From the NCBI GenBank assembly GCA_943332105.1, contig CALQOD010000007.1, forward strand, positions 1-47,908: a DNA stretch of 47,908 nucleotides, in the 5' to 3' direction. The notes beneath the pieces were generated by a model. It was not told where the DNA came from. It saw only the letters and a program-made list of their open reading frames with translations, and searched no databases. Below are positions 35,110 through 43,419 of this stretch, one piece after another. The position numbers were made by a program, and so were the translations under genes. The number at the start of each line of letters is the position of its first letter. Position 1 is the first letter of the stretch. The DNA comes from Chitinophaga pinensis (GTDB taxonomy: Bacteria > Bacteroidota > Bacteroidia > AKYH767-A > OLB10).

Positions 35110-35144
35110 CAAAGGTAAGATTTTTCTTTGGGTATGAAGCCAAA
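35110..35144 (-). promoter_or_regulatory. Promoter of typA with a leader of about 100 bases
   Basis: On the minus strand, TTTG (35144-35141), a 23-base spacer and TACCTTTG (35117-35110) match the consensus. The predicted leader down to the ATG at 35000 is about 100 bases; I see no clear stem or riboswitch in it. Confidence 0.5.
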
Positions 35145-35174
35145 AAAGAATCAGAAAATAAATTATGTAACTAT

Positions 35175-36560
35175 TTAGTGATATTGAATAACTAATTCAG
35201 TGGCCATTTGATGCGCTTGAACTCTAATCTCTGGAATTGCCGTTGATTCCCATAGGATTCCTCTTAACCCCGATCCAATTGTAAAAAGATTCTCTACTAT
35301 TTCGCCCTGCTTATTAATAATTTTTCCATCTCCTGTTGCATTAAAGCCTAAAGAAAGTGCATCTTTAGCAATCATTCCAGAAGTAAGCATGTTGTTAATT
35401 AGTGGGTTTTCTACTTTACTAATATTGCCCTCTGGACCAATGCAATTAATTATACGTTGAACTTCTTTCTTTATTATTGAATTACTTTCCTTATTAAAAA
35501 ATTCGACCGTTAAGCTTTCCTGATTTTCTTCTACTGAAATCAATTTGCCCGCATAAAGCTCAACCTGGTTTTTAGCAATTAATGCTTGTATAAAGTCATA
35601 CACTTGAAGAGGCAAACGATGTCTAAGTTTTGACCAGCGATGATTGATATGTCGCATGAATCTGTTTTTTTCTTCTATAGATAACTCTTGCCAAATTTTT
35701 TGAGTGTAAGGTCTTACAGCTTCTAATACTGGCTCATGCCATTCGGTATTGTCTATTGCTGAACGAATTCGTGCTTTTAAATTACTAAATATTTTGTGTA
35801 AGTCGGAGGGAGGAACAATATCAGAATGAGGAACTGTTACGCGCTCATTTGGATGTGGCATCGGAATAGCTCCATGTTTCGATAATACGATTATTTTATT
35901 TTTGAATCCCTGATCAATTAGGCTAATTGCAGTATCAACCATTGTTAGTCCGGCTCCAATTATAAAAACAGGTTCGTCTTGATTAATGTTTTCTACAGCT
36001 TTTTCATCCCAAGGATTGATAAAGATTCTGTCAGAGTTTTTCAAACTTGAAAGGCCCGGAAGTGTTATCGGCGGTTGATTTCCTGTACAAAGCACTGCTT
36101 TTACTCCTTCAATAGCTTGGTTGTTTTTTAATAAAACAGTAAATATATTTTCTGATTTTTTTAAATCAATAACTACATCATCGATATAGGTAAAATCAAT
36201 ATTTTTTGAATGATCAGATATTATTGAATGATATAGCTCATCGAGATAATGACCATACATTTTTCGAGGAACAAAGCACTCACCTAATGAATCAGAGTGA
36301 TATTCGCTATATTCTTGCTTTGATAAAATCCAATTCGTAAAATGATTAGTATCTTCAGTAAATGCACTCATCCTAGAAACTCTTACATTAAGCAAGTGAT
36401 TTACATTGCTAGTTGAATAAGCTATACCTCTCGCAATAGGATGACCAGTGTTTATCATCGTAATTGAAGTACGTTTTGTTGCTTTATTACAAATATTAGC
36501 AAGTAATAAAAGTCCAGAAGCACCACCTCCAATTATTATAATATCGTACCGCTTTTTCAT
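35175..36560 (-). CDS. FAD/NAD(P)-binding oxidoreductase (HpyO-like fold)
   Basis: The 461-residue protein starts with an FAD-binding Rossmann motif IIGGGASGLLLL (GGGASG at 11-16) and has a second dinucleotide site, FIIGAGLTMVDTA (about 195-207), and a NAD_binding_9-type middle (RGIAYSTSNVNHLLNV, CTGNQPP). The pattern matches the HpyO/FAD-dependent urate hydroxylase-like family that is often only called FAD/NAD(P)-binding protein. Its own promoter lies between it and the Rrf2 gene upstream, so it can be expressed separately. The substrate is unknown. No terminator is visible after it; the typA promoter region follows. Confidence 0.83.
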   Translation of the reverse strand: MKKRYDIIIIGGGASGLLLLANICNKATKRTSITMINTGHPIARGIAYSTSNVNHLLNVRVSRMSAFTEDTNHFTNWILSKQEYSEYHSDSLGECFVPRKMYGHYLDELYHSIISDHSKNIDFTYIDDVVIDLKKSENIFTVLLKNNQAIEGVKAVLCTGNQPPITLPGLSSLKNSDRIFINPWDEKAVENINQDEPVFIIGAGLTMVDTAISLIDQGFKNKIIVLSKHGAIPMPHPNERVTVPHSDIVPPSDLHKIFSNLKARIRSAIDNTEWHEPVLEAVRPYTQKIWQELSIEEKNRFMRHINHRWSKLRHRLPLQVYDFIQALIAKNQVELYAGKLISVEENQESLTVEFFNKESNSIIKKEVQRIINCIGPEGNISKVENPLINNMLTSGMIAKDALSLGFNATGDGKIINKQGEIVENLFTIGSGLRGILWESTAIPEIRVQAHQMATELVIQYH

Positions 36561-36597
36561 TTTAATTTTTAAAACTCTATGAGTTTAGTAGGATTTT

Positions 36598-36629
36598 CAA
36601 ATATACGGTAATCGCTGTGATAATTCAAA
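36598..36629 (-). promoter_or_regulatory. Promoter of the FAD-dependent oxidoreductase gene
   Basis: Minus strand: TTTG (36629-36626), a 20-base spacer and TATATTTG (36605-36598), 37 bases before the ATG. It fits the consensus very well. Confidence 0.68.
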
Positions 36630-36648
36630 ATAAAAAATACCTACAAGT

Positions 36649-37125
36649 TTATTCTTTATTTGAGCGGGGATTTTTTTTATTTGAAACCTTTTTTTTCTTT
36701 TTTAGCTCAATTTCCCTTAGTAAAATATCCTTTAAGCTGAGTTTATCCAAAATAAAACCTGTTGCTTCTCTTACTTCAGCAAAAATATTTTTCAAGCCAC
36801 AAAATGCTTCGTTTTCGCAGTCCTCACAGGGTTCATAAAAGTTTGATGAAACACAAGGTAGAAGCGCAATTGGGCCGTCAATTAATCGAACTACTCTTCC
36901 GATTGTAATTTCGCTAGGAGGTAATTTAAGTAAGTAACCACCATTTTTTCCCTGTTTACTAAACAGTATGTCATTTTTTTTTAAATCCAGTAATATGGTT
37001 TCTAAAAACTTTCTTGGGATCGATTCTGCTAATGAAATATCTGATGTGTGTACTGGAATAGTTTGATCTTGCTTGGCAATATATTCAAGCGCCTTTAGTC
37101 CGTATTTTGCTTTTTTAGATAGCAT
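36649..37125 (-). CDS. Rrf2-family transcriptional regulator with four clustered cysteines
   Basis: The 158-residue protein has an Rrf2 winged helix-turn-helix (MLSKKAKYGLKALEYIA, then IPRKFLETILLDLKKNDILFSKQGKNGGYLL) and a Cys-rich effector loop with Cys91, Cys100, Cys103 and Cys109 (LLPC, EPCEDCENEAFC). IscR and NsrR hold a [2Fe-2S] or [4Fe-4S] cluster with three Cys; the spacing here (8, 2, 5) differs but allows a metal or Fe-S site. A Lys-rich tail (KKKKK, then NKKNPRSNKE) follows and is unusual. It is transcribed divergently from the LpxD-like gene across two inverted repeats that are candidate binding sites. Confidence 0.9.
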   Translation of the reverse strand: MLSKKAKYGLKALEYIAKQDQTIPVHTSDISLAESIPRKFLETILLDLKKNDILFSKQGKNGGYLLKLPPSEITIGRVVRLIDGPIALLPCVSSNFYEPCEDCENEAFCGLKNIFAEVREATGFILDKLSLKDILLREIELKKKKKVSNKKNPRSNKE

Positions 37126-37130
37126 GCTAC

Positions 37131-37167
37131 GAATTTAATAATTCATTCCAAGAATTTGATATAATTC
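37131..37167. promoter_or_regulatory. Two inverted repeats, candidate Rrf2 operators
   Basis: GAATT-TAAT-AATTC (37131-37144) and GAATT-TGATAT-AATTC (37152-37167), with starts 21 bases (two helical turns) apart, lie between the divergent Rrf2 and LpxD-like genes. The second overlaps the -33 TTTG of the LpxD-like promoter, so binding could repress it. Confidence 0.5.
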
Positions 37168-37188
37168 AAAAATGATAAATTATCTTTG
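37155..37188 (+). promoter_or_regulatory. Promoter of the LpxD-like gene
   Basis: TTTG (37155-37158), a 22-base spacer and TATCTTTG (37181-37188). The start of transcription would fall just before or at the ATG at 37198, which supports that codon over the ATG at 37189. Confidence 0.58.
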
Positions 37189-37197
37189 ATGATAATT

Positions 37198-38124
37198 ATG
37201 AAACTTGAAAATCCAATTTCGATAGGCGAGTTGGCCAAGATGGTCGACGGAAAAGTGATAGGAGATGAGAATTCACTTGTTAAAGGAATTAATGAAATTC
37301 ATCGTGTTGAAGTAGGCGATTTGACTTTTGTTGATCATCCGAAGTATTATGATAAAGCACTTAACTCAGCTGCATCATTTGTTATTATTAATAAAATGGT
37401 AGATGCACCAGTAGGTAAATCACTTGTTTTTTCAGATGACCCATTCCGTGATTATGTTTGGCTTTGTAAAAATTATATGCCTTTTGAAGCGTCAGTTAAT
37501 GATATACATCCATCAGCTAAAATTGATGAAGGAACAATAGTTCAGCCTAATGTTAGTATTGGGCCTAATGTTATTATTGGCAAAAATTGCTTAATTCATA
37601 GTGGTGTTGTTATCTATGATCATACGGTTTTAGGAGATAATGTTGTAATTCATGCTAATACTGTTTTAGGTGCAGATGCATTTTATTTTAAACGACTACC
37701 AGGATTTTATGAGAAAATGCATTCATGTGGTCGTGTAGTAATTCATAATGATGTTGAAATTGGAGCTTCTTGCACAATAGATCGTGGTGTATCTTCTGAT
37801 ACAATCATTGGACAAGGCTGTAAACTAGATAATCAAGTGCATGTTGGTCACGATACCGTCATAGGTAAAAATTGTTTATTTGCCGCTCAAGTAGGCATTG
37901 CAGGTTGTGTAAATATTGAAGATGAAGTGACTTTATGGGGCCAAGTAGGTGTGCAAAAAGATTTAACTATTTCAAAGGGGACGGTCGTTTTAGGACAGAG
38001 TGGGGTGACTAAATCAATTAAAGCAGGAACCTATTTTGGTACTCCTGCGAAAGATGCTAGAGAGAAAATGAAAGAGCTGGCCTATTTAGGACGATTGCCG
38101 GAAATGTTAGATAAAATTCGTTAA
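37198..38124 (+). CDS. lpxD: LpxD-like UDP-3-O-acylglucosamine N-acyltransferase
   Basis: The 308-residue protein has the LpxD layout: an N-terminal uridine-binding domain ([30 protein letters not shown]) and a hexapeptide-repeat beta helix (about 100-285: [30 protein letters not shown]). In LpxD a catalytic His lies in a motif like NQVQIAHN; here the stretch reads NQVHVGHD (His215, His218), so His218 is the likely base, but the context is unusual. Bacteroidota commonly encode more than one LpxD-type protein. It would transfer a 3-hydroxyacyl chain to UDP-3-O-acylglucosamine in lipid A synthesis, or a related sugar. The phosphatase gene begins 20 bases later. Confidence 0.83.
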   Translation: MKLENPISIGELAKMVDGKVIGDENSLVKGINEIHRVEVGDLTFVDHPKYYDKALNSAASFVIINKMVDAPVGKSLVFSDDPFRDYVWLCKNYMPFEASVNDIHPSAKIDEGTIVQPNVSIGPNVIIGKNCLIHSGVVIYDHTVLGDNVVIHANTVLGADAFYFKRLPGFYEKMHSCGRVVIHNDVEIGASCTIDRGVSSDTIIGQGCKLDNQVHVGHDTVIGKNCLFAAQVGIAGCVNIEDEVTLWGQVGVQKDLTISKGTVVLGQSGVTKSIKAGTYFGTPAKDAREKMKELAYLGRLPEMLDKIR

Positions 38125-38144
38125 TGCATTGATGTTATATAACT

Positions 38145-39380
38145 ATGGCTAGTGAAATTGGAAATAAATCAAGTATGCAATCAGAACTGAATGTAAAAAA
38201 TCTTCAGTTACATTGGTTATTACAAATAACGAAGGCTATTAATTACGATTTACCCGCTCCGCAGTTATTTGAAGTATATCAGTCTGTTCTCAAGGAGCAT
38301 TTAAAAATTAATAAACTGATTTTATATATCCATGAACATCAATGGCACTGTATGTTAAAGTATGGAGTTTCTGAAGAATTCCATCTTGAGCTCAATGAAG
38401 AGCGCATTGCAGATATAGAAAAAATCATGACCACAGGAAGTGATATGCCTGATTGGTTGTCATCATTTGAAACTATTATTCCTGTTAATCATAATAAACA
38501 AGATTTAGCTTTTGCCTTTATCGGTTCAAGTTCGCATGAAGATATTATAAATCTTAAAGATGTAATTCCTTTTATACATACGATTACAAATATTATTGTA
38601 GTAGCTATTGAAAATAAACGACTCACTAAAGAATCTATCCGCCAAGCACAAATTGAGAAGGAACTAGAGTTAGCAGCACGAATGCAAAGTATGTTATTTC
38701 CTGCTCATATTCCTCATAATACCCGCATCGATTTAGCAGCAACCTATCTTCCACATCAGATGGTAGGAGGAGATTACTATGATTATATCGAATTAAACGA
38801 GGACGAGATATTAATCTGTTTGGCAGATGTATCTGGAAAAGGAATTTCTGCAGCACTTTTAATGTCAAATTTTCAAGCTAATTTGAATGCCAAAGCTCCA
38901 TTGTCAAAGTCGTTGATTGATTTAGTACATGATCTTAATGCTAGTGTAAATAAATCGGCAAAGGGTGAAAAATTTATCACTGTATTTTTAGCGATTATTA
39001 ATACCAAAAAAAGAGTGGTAAAATATATTAATGCAGGACATAATCCTCCCTTGATTTATAGCGGTCAAGAGTTTCATTTACTTGAAAAAGGAACTACAGG
39101 ATTAGGGATGTTCGATGAGCTTCCTTTTATTCATGAAGGTGAAGTATCATTTCAGCCCGGATCAACCTTGTTTTGCTATACAGATGGGGTAGTGGAACAA
39201 GAAAATTCTACAGGAGAAGCCTTTGGCGTTGAAATATTAATGGAATTGATTGAAAGGAATCATAAGGCAAATTCGATGAAGGATTTGCATGTGGGAGTAA
39301 TAAACTCATTCAATGATTTTAAAAAGGCTGAAGACCCAATTGATGATGTTACTTTACTTAGTTGTCGAATGCTTATTTAG
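38145..39380 (+). CDS. SpoIIE/RsbU-type PP2C phosphatase with N-terminal sensor-like domain
   Basis: The 411-residue protein has an N-terminal region (about 20-160) that resembles a GAF-type sensor, a short coiled linker (about 165-180, EKELELAARMQ) and a SpoIIE PP2C domain (about 185-411) with metal-binding Asp motifs GGDYYDY, LADVSGKGISAALLMS and CYTDGVVEQEN. This family dephosphorylates anti-sigma-factor antagonists in partner-switching pathways. It is the second gene of the LpxD-like operon. Its last 27 bases overlap the end of the convergent O-antigen ligase gene. No partner anti-sigma factor is seen in the window. Confidence 0.88.
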   Translation: MASEIGNKSSMQSELNVKNLQLHWLLQITKAINYDLPAPQLFEVYQSVLKEHLKINKLILYIHEHQWHCMLKYGVSEEFHLELNEERIADIEKIMTTGSDMPDWLSSFETIIPVNHNKQDLAFAFIGSSSHEDIINLKDVIPFIHTITNIIVVAIENKRLTKESIRQAQIEKELELAARMQSMLFPAHIPHNTRIDLAATYLPHQMVGGDYYDYIELNEDEILICLADVSGKGISAALLMSNFQANLNAKAPLSKSLIDLVHDLNASVNKSAKGEKFITVFLAIINTKKRVVKYINAGHNPPLIYSGQEFHLLEKGTTGLGMFDELPFIHEGEVSFQPGSTLFCYTDGVVEQENSTGEAFGVEILMELIERNHKANSMKDLHVGVINSFNDFKKAEDPIDDVTLLSCRMLI

Positions 39381-40823
39381 CTCCTGAGTCTCGTGCTCAG
39401 AGTAGTATATATCAAAGGCAACGATGCAGGCTATAAAGCCCCAAAACGGAACAGCTAGTTTTTCTGTGTCTAGAAAATAGTTTAATCCTCCATGAATAAT
39501 ATAGGTTACTAATCCTAAAATCAATCCTTTTATTAATATTCGCGAATTTCGATTTTTGCATTTTCGTAAAAAGGAAGATGTCCGTTGTAAAAGTACCGCA
39601 ATTATTAATATGAAGGTAACGGGCCCGAATATACCCTGTTCTGCTAAAGGACCTAAGTATTCACTATGTGATCCTCCTCCTTCAGCAAAATTAGTACTGA
39701 TACCAGAGCGCTCAGAGTACTTCTGATATTTACCATACTGAAACATATAAGTGCCTGGTCCATATCCTAAAATTGGTTTCTCTTCAAACATTCTTAAAGC
39801 ACACGACCATCTATTTAATCTCTCGATATTTGAATCGTCCGTTGAGATATTTCCGATTGACTGGACATGTTTAGTAAAATCGGTCGACGAGGTTTTATCG
39901 TTACGCTCTAGGTACATTGTGATTTGTACATGGAATAAAGCATAAGTTAAAATTACCAATCCCATACTCGTATATACTACCCAGTTTTTGGTTTTTAGAA
40001 TATAGATAAATAAGCAGGCTAAAGCGCCAGCCAATGCTACCCATGCAGCCCGTGTGTAAGAAAGAATGATGGCTGTAATTAATAATGTAGCCACAACAAA
40101 AATTAATATTCTGATCGTTTTGTTGATATTGCGTTGAATTAATAGTGCAATAATTACAGGTATGAATAATGCTATTACAGCAGCATAAGCAGTATGATCG
40201 TTGTAATAAGGAACCATAGCTATATGAGCATTTTGTTCAGTAAAACCTGCTGCTGCTTGATTTAACATCGTTAAAATACAAACTCCCAACAATGGAAGCA
40301 TATATGCCCATAAGAATTTATGAATGTTTTGCTTTTTAATAAAAAGATAAAGCAAAGAGAAGTAAAACACACTAATATAGGAATAGCGCGCTAATGTCGA
40401 TTTGATAGATACTACTGGCATTGAACTGGTCATTGTAGTTATAGTATACCAAGCTAAATGTAAAAAAATCATCCAGGTAACAGGATGTTGTAAGATGCGT
40501 TTATCAAGCCCCCCTTCTGCTAGTATTTTTATCCAAAACACTAAGAAAATTCCAAACATCAATGGTTCGGAAGGTAAACTAACGCCAATGCCTATACCCG
40601 TTTGAGATAAATTAATGGAGAAAGGTGTAACAAGTACCGCCAGATAAATAAGTAAATCGAAACGAAAGATTGCAGCAATTGTAAGGATAAGGAGGAAAGG
40701 GGTAGCCAATGCAACAATATATCCTTTAACATATCCATAGGCAGTGAAAGAAGCTATGAGGATAGTTAAGATATAAAACCAAGTTGCCCTCGATTTTTCA
40801 AGCTGAAAAAAGCCTTCTTTCAT
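39354..40823 (-). CDS. O-antigen ligase/polymerase-like membrane protein
   Basis: The 489-residue protein is almost wholly hydrophobic with about 10-12 membrane segments and, between two of them, a long periplasmic loop with RWSCALRMFEEKPILGYGPGTYMFQYGKY, which is the Wzy_C/O-antigen ligase signature (ligase-type G-x-G-P/G in a loop before the C-terminal membrane segments). It would join or polymerise surface polysaccharide units. It follows the Wzz-like gene by six bases. Ligase versus polymerase cannot be told from the sequence. Confidence 0.85.
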   Translation of the reverse strand: MKEGFFQLEKSRATWFYILTILIASFTAYGYVKGYIVALATPFLLILTIAAIFRFDLLIYLAVLVTPFSINLSQTGIGIGVSLPSEPLMFGIFLVFWIKILAEGGLDKRILQHPVTWMIFLHLAWYTITTMTSSMPVVSIKSTLARYSYISVFYFSLLYLFIKKQNIHKFLWAYMLPLLGVCILTMLNQAAAGFTEQNAHIAMVPYYNDHTAYAAVIALFIPVIIALLIQRNINKTIRILIFVVATLLITAIILSYTRAAWVALAGALACLFIYILKTKNWVVYTSMGLVILTYALFHVQITMYLERNDKTSSTDFTKHVQSIGNISTDDSNIERLNRWSCALRMFEEKPILGYGPGTYMFQYGKYQKYSERSGISTNFAEGGGSHSEYLGPLAEQGIFGPVTFILIIAVLLQRTSSFLRKCKNRNSRILIKGLILGLVTYIIHGGLNYFLDTEKLAVPFWGFIACIVAFDIYYSEHETQELNKHSTTK

Positions 40824-40829
40824 TCAGGA

Positions 40830-41798
40830 TTATTGCAACTGACTTTTTAACTTATCTCTGTACTGTTCAATATAAACAGTTGTTACAATTGCAATTAGCA
40901 TAGTAGAAAGTGTAAATAGAATCATTACAATTGCTCGCTTAGGCGAATCTTTTTTCTCGGGAACTAATGGAGGAGAAACGATATTGCGGAAATTCAATTC
41001 TTTCTTAGCATCTATTAAAGCAGATTCATAATTCTTTCTATATAAAGTGTAGGCATCACGACTATTACGAACAACTTCTTTTAATGTCATATATTCAGCA
41101 CCCTTAGCAATTAGGTTTTCATGCGCTTTTGCCATGTTAGCATTTACATTTCCAGACGCTAAAGCACGATAATATTCTCTTGAAAAACCTTCAATTTGCG
41201 ACTCAAAATCTGTAATACCTGAACTATCTCGAAGTGCGGTTAATACAGATTCTGTTGAATCTAAAATGTGCTTTTCATCTTCCATTGCTATTTTATTTAA
41301 TTCAGCCACATTTATTGCTCTTTTATGTATTAAAGAAACACCTTTGATATCCATAAAGTCAATTATACATTGACAGATACGCTGAGCCATTTTAGGATCT
41401 TCGTCAATTACGTTGATCTCAATGGCCTCATATTGATTTTTACTTATCGAAATATTTTCCTCTAATTTTTTCATCATCTCATAACGAGGGTAGCCATTAA
41501 TTGAATCGATTCCGTAATGTTTAAATAAATGAAGTTCTCTAACTAAACTATCTCTTACATCTTCTGAGTTTAATAACTGAACCATTTGTTCAGTTGGAGT
41601 TTCTTTTGAGTAAGGTGAAAGGTTTGATGGATATAAAACTGCAGATGATTTATACATCGGTTTCATGAAAATCGGAAGTGAAATAATAAATCCAGCGACC
41701 ACAGAAGCAAAAAAACAAATTAACAGATGCTTTTGCCACTTCTTAATTATTCGCAGTAAAATAATTGTATTCATTTGTCCAATTTCTGACTGACTCAT
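40830..41798 (-). CDS. Wzz/GumC-like chain-length determinant protein
   Basis: The 322-residue protein (ATG at 41798; the upstream TTG is not needed) has an N-terminal membrane segment (about 27-47, LLICFFASVVAGFIISLPIF), a periplasmic helical domain rich in charged heptads (about 60-280: MAQRICQCIIDFMDIKG, AEYMTLKEVVRNSRDAY), a P-rich motif VPEKKDSPKR typical of Wzz proteins, and a second membrane segment (about 285-310). It controls polysaccharide chain length. A -7 box TAAATTTG lies on the minus strand at 41824-41817, so this gene and the ligase gene can be expressed without the flippase gene. Confidence 0.87.
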   Translation of the reverse strand: MSQSEIGQMNTIILLRIIKKWQKHLLICFFASVVAGFIISLPIFMKPMYKSSAVLYPSNLSPYSKETPTEQMVQLLNSEDVRDSLVRELHLFKHYGIDSINGYPRYEMMKKLEENISISKNQYEAIEINVIDEDPKMAQRICQCIIDFMDIKGVSLIHKRAINVAELNKIAMEDEKHILDSTESVLTALRDSSGITDFESQIEGFSREYYRALASGNVNANMAKAHENLIAKGAEYMTLKEVVRNSRDAYTLYRKNYESALIDAKKELNFRNIVSPPLVPEKKDSPKRAIVMILFTLSTMLIAIVTTVYIEQYRDKLKSQLQ

Positions 41799-41816
41799 AG
41801 TTTTTAAATTATTTGT

Positions 41817-41824
41817 CAAATTTA
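41817..41824 (-). promoter_or_regulatory. -7 element of the Wzz-like gene
   Basis: TAAATTTG on the minus strand lies 18 bases before the ATG at 41798, in the 116-base gap after the flippase gene. No good -33 element is seen. Confidence 0.45.
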
Positions 41825-41914
41825 ATTTAAATAAAGGAGGGATTAAAATAATTAAACAGCTAAAAATCAGTATTGTTATATTATTTAAAGTGTTTTACGT
41901 TTGTTATTCGATTG

Positions 41915-43360
41915 TTATTGTTGTTCTGATTTCAATAGGCTAACAAGTTCAAAGGGCTTAATCAGTTTTAAACCGAGGGCAATTAATAAACTGATGGTAC
42001 AGCCAATCATTCCTTTTAAAAACCAGTTGTAAGGGTAGTTACTTAATGTATAAAACAGATAAAATGTGGCTCCGATGTAAAGTAGATACTTCAAGGCCAG
42101 GATTTTTTGGAATTTAAATTTAAATATTTTGTGTGCTAAAATTATTTGTAATCCCGCCGCAGTGTATTGAGTAATCATACTTGCATATGCGGCACCAAGT
42201 GACTGAAATTTTGGTATTAATATTAAGTTGAGGGCAATATTTAAAGTCATCGCTGACAATGCAATGATATTTAAATACTTTAAATTTCCGTTCGCAGTAA
42301 GCATTGTTCCGAAAATGTATACGGAACTGATAGCAAGGAAGCAGCACATTACATATTTGAAAAGATTGGAGGATTCATCAACATGTGAATGATAAAGTAA
42401 TCCCATTATATCATGACTAAAGAAAAAACAAAATCCAATTAATGCGATAGCAGGAATTGCAATAAAAGAAAAGGAAAGTTCAGCAAGTTCTTGTAGCGGC
42501 TGTTTCTTTTTTATCATATGCGAAAACATCGGCAAAAGGAGTCCGCTAAATAAAAAAGCTATCATATTCGATGCATCTAACAATCGATAACTCTGAGCAT
42601 AAATCCCGGCCTGCTCAGCCCCATTAGGTAATAATCGTTCTATCATAACAGAATCAATTCTGTTATAAAATGTCATTAATAAAATAAGTATTGCAAATGG
42701 ATAACTATGCTTTAAAACAATAAAGAAAAAGGTAGGATTCCATTGTAGTTTACGCAGTTTTGCTTTTTTGGCTACAATAAAAAAGGTGATAGCAACAGTG
42801 ATAACATACGCCAATGTTTGTGCCCAAACAAACCATTCAATTTTAAATTCACTGCCAGCAGCACGGCCCCAAATTAAAAACGAACATATAATAATCATTA
42901 CAGCTCTATCCAAAACAGATATCATACTATCTAATTTGAAAAGCTGCAGTCCCGCAATATTGGAGCGCAAATAAAGAATAAATGATATTAAGGCTTGATT
43001 TACCAACATTATTGAAAGCATCCAAATTTGAGCGCCTTGGTAGCCTAAAATAAAAGCAATTGACAAGCTTATTATTGTATAGGCAATTGCAAGTACTATA
43101 CGTAACATGATAATCCCACTCAAATGTTTTTCAAGTAGGTGGTTGTGCATTGCGATATTACGATTGTTGTAATTTGTTATTCCAACATCTAATAGTATAT
43201 TAAAAAGAAAACTTAAGTTAAATAAGGCAGCGTATAATCCGTATGATTCAGCACCAACAGTATTTTGCACAGCTCTATCAATTCCAAGAATCCAAAATGG
43301 CTTAATGAGCAAATTAAGGAAAAGCAAAAATGCCAAATTGGTGATAAATTTCTTCTGCAT
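41915..43360 (-). CDS. Oligosaccharide flippase, Wzx/MATE-like
   Basis: The 481-residue protein has 12-14 predicted membrane segments with polysaccharide-exporter features such as NLAFLLFLNLLIKPFWI, AESYGLYAALFNLSFLFNI and a C-terminal pair of hydrophobic segments. It probably flips lipid-linked sugar units across the inner membrane. I place the start at the ATG at 43360; a TTG at 43378 overlaps a -7 box (TATTTTTG, minus strand 43383-43376) and is not a likely start. It heads the polysaccharide group, but no glycosyltransferase is nearby. Confidence 0.86.
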   Translation of the reverse strand: MQKKFITNLAFLLFLNLLIKPFWILGIDRAVQNTVGAESYGLYAALFNLSFLFNILLDVGITNYNNRNIAMHNHLLEKHLSGIIMLRIVLAIAYTIISLSIAFILGYQGAQIWMLSIMLVNQALISFILYLRSNIAGLQLFKLDSMISVLDRAVMIIICSFLIWGRAAGSEFKIEWFVWAQTLAYVITVAITFFIVAKKAKLRKLQWNPTFFFIVLKHSYPFAILILLMTFYNRIDSVMIERLLPNGAEQAGIYAQSYRLLDASNMIAFLFSGLLLPMFSHMIKKKQPLQELAELSFSFIAIPAIALIGFCFFFSHDIMGLLYHSHVDESSNLFKYVMCCFLAISSVYIFGTMLTANGNLKYLNIIALSAMTLNIALNLILIPKFQSLGAAYASMITQYTAAGLQIILAHKIFKFKFQKILALKYLLYIGATFYLFYTLSNYPYNWFLKGMIGCTISLLIALGLKLIKPFELVSLLKSEQQ

Positions 43361-43375
43361 GACTTGATTCTTGTA

Positions 43376-43383
43376 CAAAAATA
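43376..43383 (-). promoter_or_regulatory. -7 element of the flippase gene
   Basis: TATTTTTG on the minus strand is 15 bases before the ATG at 43360 and supports that start. The 59 bases between the divergent flippase and rnhB genes hold no clear -33 element for either. Confidence 0.42.
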
Positions 43384-43419
43384 AACCAATTTCGGATAGT
43401 AATTAGTAATTATAGATAA

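Noticed and set aside
34940-35143. Small minus-strand frame upstream of typA
   Set aside because: It overlaps the typA start in another frame and covers the typA leader and promoter; the composition does not look protein-like.
37174-37184. GATAA-A-TTATC palindrome near the LpxD-like promoter as a separate operator
   Set aside because: It is short and AT-rich and overlaps the -7 box by composition; kept only as a side remark to the GAATT repeats.
43361-43378. TTG at 43378 as flippase start, and similar TTG/GTG starts at 23544, 28364, 41819, 6511 and 45392
   Set aside because: In each case an ATG a little further in begins a normal signal or membrane segment, and two of the early codons overlap a -7 box or lie upstream of it.
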